A DNA stretch of 64,000 bases from Exophiala sp. HKRS030 (Eukaryota > Ascomycota > Eurotiomycetes > Chaetothyriales > Herpotrichiellaceae). The notes below the pieces were generated by a model. It was given only the letters and a program-made list of their open reading frames with translations. It was not told the DNA's origin and searched no databases. The position numbers and the translations under genes were made by a program. This document shows, one piece after another, positions 10,668 through 19,736 of this stretch. The stretch covers positions 6,327,665-6,391,664 of the forward strand of contig JAHWDD010000003.1 in the NCBI GenBank assembly GCA_023897205.1, read 5' to 3'. Position 1 is the first letter of the stretch. Each line of letters opens with the position of its first letter.

Positions 10668-12668
10668 TCATGCAACCTTGCCGCTCAGAGGATCGGACCC
10701 AGCGGCACCAGGACCGTTAAAAGAAGGCTCCTCTGCAGCTTCCAGGCCTACAGTGAGTGGAACCTCGCCACTGATGGAGTGTCTGAAGCAGACGAAGAAG
10801 ACACATCCCGCCACAAATGCTCCGATAGCCAAACCCGCATATGTCCAGACCATGTATGGATCTTGAGAGACCGGAGCTAGTGCAATACCAATGGCCGCCC
10901 CCAGGGCTATGGTGATCCAGAAAATTGATGAAACAAAAGCTCGAAGATTGTCTGGCGCTTTCAAAAAGGCCACCTCAAGGCCCGTTACAATCACAAAGAT
11001 CTCCGATAAGGCTCCAAAGACGTAGGATGGAGCTTGAATCCAGACAGGGATGCTATTCTCAGGACGGTGGTAGATGAAGTATTGCAGAACACATGCATAC
11101 ACCATCCCAAGTGCGGCACACATGAAGCCGACAAAGATACGCAGAATAGGGTTGAATGATATTCCCGCCTTACGGAGGGCAGGATATATCATAACTATGA
11201 CATGTTAGTTGCGGCAACAGTGGTAGAGATAATAGCCACGTACGATCGAGGATCGGAATGAAGCTGAGCATGAAAATCGTTTCCAGGTTCTGCATCAAGT
11301 CGTTGGGTGTGCCTCCAAGCTTCATCGATCCAGCCTGAGAAATCAGGTTGTTGAAGATCTGAGTCCAGCAGATGAAATAAAAGGGAAACAACAGAAAATA
11401 CTAGGGAAAGACCCAAGTCAGCTCTTGGTTGTCTTCACCAACAGCTCTCTCTTGGACTCACCTTGCACGCCAACAAGCCACTCTTGACCTGTTCAACGTA
11501 GAGGTCGGTATATCTCTCTTCCTGAGCAAATTTGTAGCGATGAAGCCGCTCGCGGGCCCGCAGAGAGGAAGGCTTCGCCTTGTCAAATGACTTCTCCTTG
11601 AATCCGATCATCAGAGCCCTGGTAGCGTCCAAGATGGGCGAACCTTGGGGTCTCGACTTTTTGATTTTGTGGTTGAAGCCGACAAAAACCGCCAGAACAA
11701 CCAAGAAGACTCTGGTTGCACGTCAGTAGCCGTTGGGCTGACGATATTGGTACCCCGCCATGTTTTCACTCACAACAATGGAACTAGGTAGGCAAGCCAG
11801 AAGCCCTTGTGGTTCTCGATTTCCACGGTCAAGAGCGATGACAAAGACCCGACGTTGGCAGCCCAATAATACCACATGAAGATCCTCGCCGTGGTCAGAT
11901 CATGGTCGACCAACACGGTCTCTCCTGTTTCGAGAGTCTCGACATGCTGTCCTTTCTCCGTGTTTTGTTCTCCACACATTGGTGCAATACACGCCTTCAG
12001 ACCGCCCGTTCCTATGCCGATCAAAATCATGGACGAAACCAGGCCGCCCATTGATGCGCCAGCTCGAATCGCCGCAGGTGTGGCAGTGGCGACGAGGAGC
12101 ACCAGTCCCCCTATGTAGATGGGAGATGATGCCAAGATGGTTTTGTATTTCCCGAGATATTGGTCTGGATATCCAGTCATGTTAGCCAACGCTATAATAT
12201 CCTCTTATCGACCACGGTCCATTCTCACCAGCAGTGATGCCGCCAAACACAACGCAAAGATACGACCAGAATTTGAAAAAGTCACTCAGGGCAGTTCCAA
12301 CAGCCTGTCCCTTGCCGAGGGCGCCAGGAATCCGTGACCCAGGGTCATAAGGTTGTCTGGGCCACTGTTTAGTCGTGCGTGGCCAAAAAATGTCTTCCGT
12401 GGACGAACCTACTGGATATAATTCTGGAACGGAGCCGTGATTCCAAGATAGACGAATCGTTCTCCAAACTACAAGCCACATGATTAGACGCAAGGCCATG
12501 GCTCGCGCACGAGGGAAAGAAAAGGCTCTTTACCTCGATGACACAGATCAAAAACAACACCCATGGTATGCGGCCAGGCACACGGCGCAGCTTCCCGTGG
12601 CCTTCAGGCTCGGTATCGGCTGGGCGATTCATGTCCGAGACTTTGATGCTGCTGCTACCACTCATCAT
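10668..12668 (-). CDS. ptr2: POT-family di/tripeptide-proton symporter (PTR2-like)
   Basis: Plasma-membrane importer of small peptides. Seven exons on the minus strand: 12668-12534, 12468-12413, 12356-12229, 12164-11774, 11711-11462, 11400-11244, 11194-10668, giving 547 residues. The introns are 49-65 nt, all GT-AG. After splicing the protein shows the proton-coupling motif ExxERF at residues 45-50 (EFGERF), then PFQNYIQ, the PGALGKGQA segment, GTGGLKACIAPMCGEQ, and FYFICWTQIFNNLISQAG in the second half, all standard for fungal PTR2. The N-terminal tail is shorter than in yeast Ptr2. It shares a 564-bp divergent promoter with the alpha/beta hydrolase and faces the Zn2Cys6 gene tail to tail; with the dipeptidase this suggests a peptide uptake and breakdown set. 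Confidence 0.92.
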
Positions 12669-13232
12669 TGTAGGATAGTGACAAGACTGGGGGCTTGGTG
12701 GGTTTTCGCAAAAATGGCAGAAATGAGCCTGAAAGTGAGAGAGACAACCGATAGATCCAAGCAGGAGGTGCCAACCCTAGCTTTTAAGGATATGCGACTC
12801 ACTCACTCCGCAGCCATGGCCCAATGCCCAGCATGAAGACGCTACGGACTTTTGAGCAGAGTGATAATCGACCTGGCGCAAGTATGAAGCGACAAGGATG
12901 AATCATCGGCAATCCCCATACTTAAGTGGATCGTCCACAGATATATCTTATCATTTGGTCCAGTCGAGGACCCCTATCGTACGCCGTCAATGCCACCAAT
13001 AGTGAAGGAGCTGTGGGTATTTCCCTGTATGGGTGAAATTACTATTAGTACGGAGCACTGAAGCGACAACGGATCAAGCAACGTCCCCGTTGGGCGTATC
13101 GTGTGATCGGTATGCAGAAGGTTGAGCTCACAAAGACTCGTTTGTTTTGTTGGTCTGAACTGTTCCCCTCAACCGCTGCTCCTTGGAATTGTGCCTATGC
13201 AGTTTTGTCACCCTCGATATTCCCAGTTCAAC
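12669..13232. promoter_or_regulatory. Divergent promoter with GATA sites and an inverted repeat
   Basis: Shared upstream region of the peptide transporter (left) and hydrolase (right). It has TGATAA at 12862-12867, TTATCA (reverse TGATAA) at 12948-12953, and a perfect inverted repeat GTGGA-TCG-TCCAC at 12926-12938. GATA sites fit nitrogen control of peptide uptake; the inverted repeat could be a regulator site. Only motif matches are seen. Confidence 0.35.
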
Positions 13233-14672
13233 ATGGCTGCCACCACCCTCGATGCGTCCGTTGAACATGCCATTCCCGCTGAGTATGCCGACAAGCTGGA
13301 TCCGGAATGGGTCAAGCTATGGAACGAACATGGCAGACATCAGCGAAGAGCAGATGAAGTGAAGATTGAAGAGTACAGGAAGAATCCATCCGCCTATAGC
13401 TTCACGTATCCCACCTGGCCTGGTAGATTCTGATCCGCAAAGACTATGACTTCGTCAGCTAACGAGGAGCAGGACCTGATGTACACCGAGTTGAAGACAT
13501 CATGGTCCCCGTGTCACAGCCCAAAGGCACCATCACGGTCAGGGTATATTCTCCGGAAGGCCCAGGCCCGTTTCCCGTTCACATCAACATGCATGGGGGT
13601 ATGTGGCCCTCAGTACTTTGGCAACACGAGCTTTTTGTCACTCTGACATTGATGGCTTGACTGCCCTTCTAGGTGGCTGGGTCCTGGGTGGTCTTCACTC
13701 CGAGGCCGCATGGTGCCGGAGCGTCTGCTCCAGAGTTGGCATCAAGGTTATTGACGTTGATTACCGCATGGCACCCGAGTTTTTGTTTCCAGTCGCCATC
13801 TACGACTGCTGGGACACGATCAAATGGGTGAGACAACAGATCTCTTGCGTGCTGTGGTGTTTTCCATCGTACAACTATGGAGTTTGCTGAGACCTTCTCT
13901 CTCCCTCCCCATGTTCTCAGGTCGGCGAAAACGCAGAAACCCTGGCGGTCCGTCCGGACAGCATCTCCATCGGAGGTCTCTCTGCCGGTGGACACATGGC
14001 CGCCGTGCTCTCCCTCATGGCCAGAGACGAGGGCGGTCCTGACCTCAAACTGGCTCTGATGGTCGTCCCGTCGGTAGATTTCCGGTGGTCCATTGCGCCT
14101 GAGCCCCTAAAGTCCGAGGTTGCGACCGAGTACCCGAGCGTCGAGCTCTTTGCACATAATCCGTGGGGCCCTCGTGGTCGCATGGACTGGTTCATGGATT
14201 ATTGGGTCCCAGACATTGATGGTATGTTTGTGTGAGCGAGCGTCGTCTCTGTGGTTTTGGCGCTCTCCGTTGGCTCTCGGAGATTCGTTGTACTCCGGAA
14301 CCGAAATCATTGTATCACATTATTACTGACGAGTGCTTGATTACTTCTACCGCCATAGGAGTCAGAAAGGCGGCGATCGACGACTGGAGAGCTTCGCCGA
14401 TCCTGGCCTCCAACTTTGAACGTCTACCTCCCACGCACATCGTCACGGCCGAGTTCGACCTGAGCCGCGACGAGTCCCACGCGTACGGCGAGATTTTGAA
14501 GAAGCACGGCAACGACGACAAGGTCACGATGAAATGTTACGCCGGGATGCCTCACGCCTTTGGTCACTACAACCACCCCGACCGAGGTCTGGCCAAGAGT
14601 CGCGAATACGTCGACGACACTTGCGAGGTCATTAGATCAGCCCACGCGGTTGCTCAAGCGGCCCTGACCTGA
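13233..14672 (+). CDS. Alpha/beta hydrolase, HSL/esterase type (abhydrolase_3)
   Basis: Carboxylic ester hydrolase of 361 residues, probably cytosolic. Five exons: 13233-13422, 13473-13598, 13673-13827, 13921-14221, 14359-14672; introns are 50, 74, 93 and 137 nt. The oxyanion-hole motif HGGGW begins at H104 and is assembled across intron 2. The nucleophile elbow is GLSAGG with S178 (most relatives have GDSAGG), the acid is D291 in FDLSRDES, and the catalytic histidine is H323 in GMPHAFGH. The start at 13233 gives MAATTLDASVEHAIP; the open frame extends upstream but that part has no family likeness. It is divergent from the peptide transporter. Natural substrate unknown; esters, acyl-peptides or lactones are all possible. 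Confidence 0.88.
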
Positions 14673-15083
14673 GAGGGGAAAAGGGTCGAAAACGAACCAG
14701 GGTGCTTCGTATGTTCAGTTATATTCTCAATTGATCATGATGAAGTGAAAACAAAGATGCAGGTGCCATCAGGACCTTGAAACAAAACCCCAGGGCCAAA
14801 AATGACAGAAGAGGTATCCCCGTATGTATGTGCCACCTTCACAATTCTGCCTTTCCCACCTTTCGCCATAAAACTCGCTGTCGCTTTCAAACTTTCAAAA
14901 TCAAAACCAACAATGTAACGCCGTGAACGTCCAGAGAGGTAGAGAGGTAGCAGTATGCTATGTTTATGTTCAGGCCCTGAGAGGAAAAGGCTTCAAATCT
15001 CTGGACACAAAAAAGCAACGACACGGACTGCCCTTGGATGGCATATCAAACACAACATCAACACTCCCTTTCCCCTCCAAACA
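14673..15083. other. Convergent intergenic gap, no gene seen
   Basis: 3' regions of the hydrolase (plus) and the disordered protein gene (minus). Nothing recognisable. Confidence 0.55.
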
Positions 15084-17036
15084 TTACGTTCTCCTTCTCA
15101 AAATCCTAGGCTTGGTAGAGGCATTCATCATCGTCCCCCGTTCACCACGACCCATGGGGACAATGCTGGTCTGTTTCGCGGCCTCCTCCAAGAATCCCGC
15201 CATCTCCCTCTCGGTACTCTCCCCCATGACGTTGGAAAGCAATGCGCTCGCCGCCCCCGTAGGTACCGGAATCCCCAGACTGGCTCGTCTCTTCGGCGCA
15301 GGTGTCCCGTTGACGGTTCCGACGTTCATCTTCCGCAACCGACGCACCTTTCTGGTGACTTGCTTCTTTTCATCTCTGGGAAACTCATCGTTTTCTCTGC
15401 TCTCCTCAACATGCTGCTCGGTCTGGTCCCGATTCTCCGCAATCTCCGAACGACCGGGCCCGCTCGTGTCCTCGGTCGAGGCCACGCACAAGTTCTGCCC
15501 TTGCGCTTCCGTATCATCTTCCATCAGATTTAGACTGCTATTCGACACCTCCTCTCCATCTTCGAATCTCGCGATCGTGTTGTCCCAGCTCACCACCTTG
15601 GTCCTTTTCCTTTTCTTCCTTTCGGCAGCACCGTCCTGTTTCTGCACCTGCTGTGGCGGGCGTACTTGTCCCGCCTGTGCCTTTTGTTCGGCTGCCAATT
15701 GGATCAGTTTAAGTTGAACATTGATCGCGTCAGCCTTGTTTCTCTTCGTGTTTGCTCTTGTCGTCATTGCTAGTGACTGAGTCTCACGTTGCGTTGCGAT
15801 GAACTCGGTCCCGTTCAGCCTCTTGAGCGAGATGTTGCTTGGAACTGTGGTGAGGGGCTTCTGTGGCCGTGGAAGTCGAGTGGTCAATCTTGAACTCCGT
15901 CGTGGAGAGGTTGCGTTGGGCTCCGTATCTTGATCAGCTTGAAGTGTTGGAGTCCCATCACATGTGTTAGATGTGGGTACAGTAGATTCCTGGATATTTT
16001 CGACATGGCATGTTGTCGGAGTATTAGAGGATGTCCTCTCATCCGGTCCTTTAGTGTCCATGTCGTGCACCGGCGATGCTTCCTGGTCTGGGGACGTTGC
16101 CTCTGCTTGCTGTTTCGCTGCTTTCTGTGCGCGGGCGCGAGTAAGGAAGTCGTGTAGGTATGCTGTATCGTCGTGGTCTGTAGATAATGAAAAGATTTGA
16201 TTTGCTGTTTGCGAAGTGTTTGATAGGGAATCAGCCTCGCACTCCTGGGTTTGCCGTGCCGGATCTAGAGTTTCATCTAGAGCAATCGAAGTCACTGCAG
16301 ACTCCTCAATCTCAGCGGTCTCTTCAGAGTTCAACGTGGCTGTATGGTCCTTTTCTTCACTTCGTGTAGAAGAGTCCACACTGTCTAAGACATCGCGTGA
16401 GAGGCGATCCTCTCCTGGCTCTTCTGGAGGTAGAACTTCACCATCCGCACCCGCCATTTCAATGCGCTCGGAGCCATTGTTCACCAGCTCGACTCTCGTC
16501 ACGCTGGACCCTTCAAGATCCACATCGACCTTTTCTCCAGCCACCTCGTCCGGTGGATTGTCATCGTCTTCACCTAGAGGCGCAGCATTGACTGCAACGA
16601 ACCCACCGGCAGTATGCACCGCCTTTCGTTTCGGACTATTCACCCCCACGCCGTCTTCCCACTTCGACGGCAAGTACTGTATCACATTCTCTTTACCTCC
16701 CTCCTGAAGTGTAACTTTCAACCTCTTCACAGGCCGGCCGTTCACGTTCCCACCTTGTTGCTTTCTCCATCCATCGCCGGCACTGGCCTTGATTTCTCCG
16801 AGTGGCACACGCTTCCATATTTTCTGCACGTCATTACGAGGGACATATGGCGTGAGGGGCCGTCGCTCCCAAGCTCGAGGCAAAGACTTGATGCGCTTGG
16901 GCGTGAACGTGTAGGTCGGGCCCTTGAGTGATCGCGCGGGACTCACACTCGAGCTCCTTTCCGTAGGGCTCGACGAGGGAATGAAAGGTGTGGGTTCGAA
17001 GGACTGATGGCGGCGCGTGGGTGTCGGCGTCGTCAT
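15084..17036 (-). CDS. Uncharacterised, largely disordered, probably nuclear protein
   Basis: Single-exon gene for 650 residues; I do not recognise the family. The N-terminal 130 residues are Ser/Thr/Pro and Arg/Lys rich with SP/TP sites (TPTRRH, SPARS, TPKRIK) and a conserved-looking stretch containing VQKIWKRVPLGEI. The middle (about 150-420) is acidic, low complexity and Ser/Thr/Glu rich. The C-terminal third has likely coiled-coil or helical sequence (AINVQLKLIQLAAEQKA), a strong basic cluster (RKKRKRTKVVSWD) that would act as a nuclear signal, and a basic tail (RKVRRLRK, PRILRRRT). Many SP/TP sites would suit CDK control. A cell-cycle or chromosome role would be speculation. The single long frame and low-complexity codon use support a real gene. 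Confidence 0.75.
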   Translation of the reverse strand: MTTPTPTRRHQSFEPTPFIPSSSPTERSSSVSPARSLKGPTYTFTPKRIKSLPRAWERRPLTPYVPRNDVQKIWKRVPLGEIKASAGDGWRKQQGGNVNGRPVKRLKVTLQEGGKENVIQYLPSKWEDGVGVNSPKRKAVHTAGGFVAVNAAPLGEDDDNPPDEVAGEKVDVDLEGSSVTRVELVNNGSERIEMAGADGEVLPPEEPGEDRLSRDVLDSVDSSTRSEEKDHTATLNSEETAEIEESAVTSIALDETLDPARQTQECEADSLSNTSQTANQIFSLSTDHDDTAYLHDFLTRARAQKAAKQQAEATSPDQEASPVHDMDTKGPDERTSSNTPTTCHVENIQESTVPTSNTCDGTPTLQADQDTEPNATSPRRSSRLTTRLPRPQKPLTTVPSNISLKRLNGTEFIATQRETQSLAMTTRANTKRNKADAINVQLKLIQLAAEQKAQAGQVRPPQQVQKQDGAAERKKRKRTKVVSWDNTIARFEDGEEVSNSSLNLMEDDTEAQGQNLCVASTEDTSGPGRSEIAENRDQTEQHVEESRENDEFPRDEKKQVTRKVRRLRKMNVGTVNGTPAPKRRASLGIPVPTGAASALLSNVMGESTEREMAGFLEEAAKQTSIVPMGRGERGTMMNASTKPRILRRRT

Positions 17037-17894
17037 GGTGATGCGAGCTGAGAGTAGTTATTCCGTCGCGAGATGAGTCGAGGTTGATGGCGAGATCGTC
17101 AGCAGGTCATTGAATTGGCCACGAGTGAAGGGCAACGACGTCGACGAGTAATAATCCCAACGGCAAGCAACAAGCAATAATTTCGTCGGCAACTGCTGTA
17201 GCAAACAAGATGCAAATTGCTGTGCGACGCGCAGGTGGTTTCGGCCGATGTTGATACCCGCCCAAAGGGGCTAAGACCACCCACTAATATTACCTCGCCC
17301 ACACTTGCCTCTCTATCTTACCCACTTCACAGTACCAGTACTCTGTCGACCAGATGTACTGTGCTCCACGATAATCACAAAGCCAACGGATGAGAATCAA
17401 AAAAATAAAGTATCAATTTTCATGTATTGCTGCTGTTGTTGCTGCGCTCTCGGGATCGCGTTTGCTGGTCGTCTGGCATATCATCTATGCTTCGTCAAAT
17501 CATATACATGAACATAACCCCGGCTTGCTTCAAGTCTCCCTCAACATCAGTATTACTCCCGAGAGCGAGCCAAGTTTGACCAACTCGACTCCCAGAAAAC
17601 CCTGCTTGCGTTGAAAAATGAAAACTGTCCAGACCAGCCAACCCATTTCCCCAAGATAATAAATCGCTAAGACATAACCCCATCTTTGGTGTACAGAGAA
17701 TATTTGTGTACATGACATCGTTCTTCCTAATACATTTTCCCTTTTTTTTCCTGGTCGACGCCGTGACAATGAGTGCAATTAAAGAGAATACTCCCGTGCA
17801 GGGGAATGGGTGCCGAAAGACCCTGTGCTGAGCACAAATGATGAGATGCTAAGGACAGTCAAGAAAAGAAAAACGCTTGATTACTTGGCACGGT
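17037..17894. other. Intergenic, no gene seen
   Basis: Promoter of the disordered-protein gene on the left and 3' UTR of the Medusa-like gene on the right. No convincing gene. Confidence 0.55.
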
Positions 17895-19736
17895 TCAGTG
17901 TTGCTGATAGTGCATTGGAGGCACGAACTCGTTGTTTTCGAAGAACGTGTGTTGGTACGCGGTCGCCGGAGCGCTGTGCGGAGCAGTGGTGACTGTGCCG
18001 GCATTGGCGAAGGCGAAGTCCATGTTAGGGCGGTTGATTGGTGCCGTCATCGGACCCGGGTGCATCGCCATGGCTCCTTGAGGAGTCTGGACCAATTGGT
18101 AGTAGTATTGGCCATTGTTATCGAAGGCCCTATATTCTGGCACTTGAAGTTGAAGCTCGGGGATCTGAGGTGGTGCTTGCATGCGCATCGGCTGGGGCGC
18201 CGTCATGTAGTGCATTTCGGGATTCATGACAGGGTAAGACCCAGTTGCAGGCATGTACTCTTGTTGAGGTGAAGGCATGTATCTGAAGTCGACCACATGG
18301 TTGTCAGAATACATTGAAGACGAGTTGACGACCGAAGCTGTTGAAGAATAGCTTGCGGAGTACTTGGAGATGATCTTCTTCAATGCTGTAGACAGAATCT
18401 TCCATGGGAATACCTTGACATCCTTCTCGATGTTGCGGGGTTTGGGATGAGGGAAGCCCATGATGACTTTGAAAAATTCCTCACTGTCTGGCTTGAGTTT
18501 GGAAACAGTCATCGGCCTGAATCCTTCCAGATTCCTGCGGATGCGGTTCTTTTCCTCGACAGTGAATCTCACTCCAACAAGAGCCTCGAGTAGGTAGATG
18601 GTGTCAACCGAGGTGACGTAGAATTCGTTCTTCTCTTTCCACCAGATGCACGAGATGCAGATGCTGCTTGGCTGACGGTCTTGTGGTGCGACAGGCTTGA
18701 ATTCAGCCGTGATGGTGCTGTTAAGTTGGCTTCGTCGAAATTCCACGAGACGGCGACGAGCTTCTTTCTCATCCTGAGTCCAGGCCTCTTTCATGGTCTC
18801 CAGATCACCGCTCAACTTCAAATTCGCCTTTAGAGGGTGCATGGCATAAGGATTGAAGGCTTGCGGTTGTCCGATGGCCATACCAGTGAAAGAGCCAGGA
18901 GGAGACTGTTGCATAGTGGAGGTGCGAACCAACTTAGGGACCGATGACTTCAATGGAGAGCTCGTCGCTGGTCGAGGAATGGGCGTCACTGGTGCTTTAG
19001 GACTTTGCTCGCTCTTCACAGTAGCAAAGGAAGGACTGTTGAAAGCAGGTGTATGCGGTGACGGAGCAGCCAAGGAGACCTGGGAAGCCGTCGAGGTCGA
19101 GTAATGGTGGCCAGACGGTTTTGGTGATGCAAAATTGGGAGCACATACTGGAAGCCCGGTACTGCCGGTCGGGGTGAGTACGAATGGTGTCCCCGGCGAT
19201 GTCTGACCGCTGAGGTCGTAGTAATCACCCTGAGGATCCTGAACTTGAACCTGTGCCACTGCTGCTCTCTTCTGGGCTGGCAAATCGTACTCTTCAGCAA
19301 GCGAAGCTTTCCGTTTCAGATTAGGCTGTTGAATACTGTTTGTTGAAGGTGCCCGAGAGTGTGGAAGACTGAAATTCCTCATATGTTGAACAGGAGGTTT
19401 GATGTCTTGTGATACGAATTGGAAGTCGACATCTTGGTTTGCAGTAGGCTGTAGAAGATGGTGGTGATTGTACGGGGCTTGGAGGAATGTGCCGTAGAAC
19501 ATTGGATTTTCAGCATCGGAAGGCGGGAAATCTACCATCAAGTAAGCGACTGTGGCATCTGAAATGTTCACACACATACCTGCGAGCTCTGACTTCCCAT
19601 AACCAGACATTGGGAATAGCGGACCAGGTTTGGCCGCGAGGCCTTCCTGGTATTGATTGGCAAAATGCTCTCCCTCGAAGACTGCAGGATCGTAGGAGTC
19701 GTCGACTATGAAGGGGCCTGGCAAGTCTGGGAGAGC
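17895..19736 (-). CDS. medA: Medusa-like developmental transcriptional regulator (DUF7082), 5' end not resolved
   Basis: Main coding exon, at least 613 residues. From about residue 310 to 460 it carries the very conserved domain of MedA/Ren1/Acr1 proteins, with ARRRLVEFRRSQ, SSICISCIWWKEK, VTSVDTIYLLEALV, NRIRRNLEGFRP and DVKVFPWKILSTALKKI. Flanks are Ser/Pro/Gln rich, with a basic stretch (NLKRKASLAEEYDLPAQKR) that may be a nuclear signal. In other moulds the family controls conidiophore development, adhesion and virulence. The exon begins after a likely acceptor at 19737-19738; upstream in frame is a stop and no ATG, so one or more 5' exons are missing from my model. The exon ending in CTTCAG before GTGAGT at about 19835 is a candidate, but I could not link it to a start codon. 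The symbol is by family resemblance. Confidence 0.8.
   Translation of the reverse strand, partial: ALPDLPGPFIVDDSYDPAVFEGEHFANQYQEGLAAKPGPLFPMSGYGKSELAGMCVNISDATVAYLMVDFPPSDAENPMFYGTFLQAPYNHHHLLQPTANQDVDFQFVSQDIKPPVQHMRNFSLPHSRAPSTNSIQQPNLKRKASLAEEYDLPAQKRAAVAQVQVQDPQGDYYDLSGQTSPGTPFVLTPTGSTGLPVCAPNFASPKPSGHHYSTSTASQVSLAAPSPHTPAFNSPSFATVKSEQSPKAPVTPIPRPATSSPLKSSVPKLVRTSTMQQSPPGSFTGMAIGQPQAFNPYAMHPLKANLKLSGDLETMKEAWTQDEKEARRRLVEFRRSQLNSTITAEFKPVAPQDRQPSSICISCIWWKEKNEFYVTSVDTIYLLEALVGVRFTVEEKNRIRRNLEGFRPMTVSKLKPDSEEFFKVIMGFPHPKPRNIEKDVKVFPWKILSTALKKIISKYSASYSSTASVVNSSSMYSDNHVVDFRYMPSPQQEYMPATGSYPVMNPEMHYMTAPQPMRMQAPPQIPELQLQVPEYRAFDNNGQYYYQLVQTPQGAMAMHPGPMTAPINRPNMDFAFANAGTVTTAPHSAPATAYQHTFFENNEFVPPMHYQQH

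Noticed and set aside
14923..15717. 264-codon plus-strand frame opposite the disordered-protein gene
   Set aside because: It overlaps the 650-codon minus-strand gene and shows serine/phenylalanine runs typical of reversed low-complexity coding.
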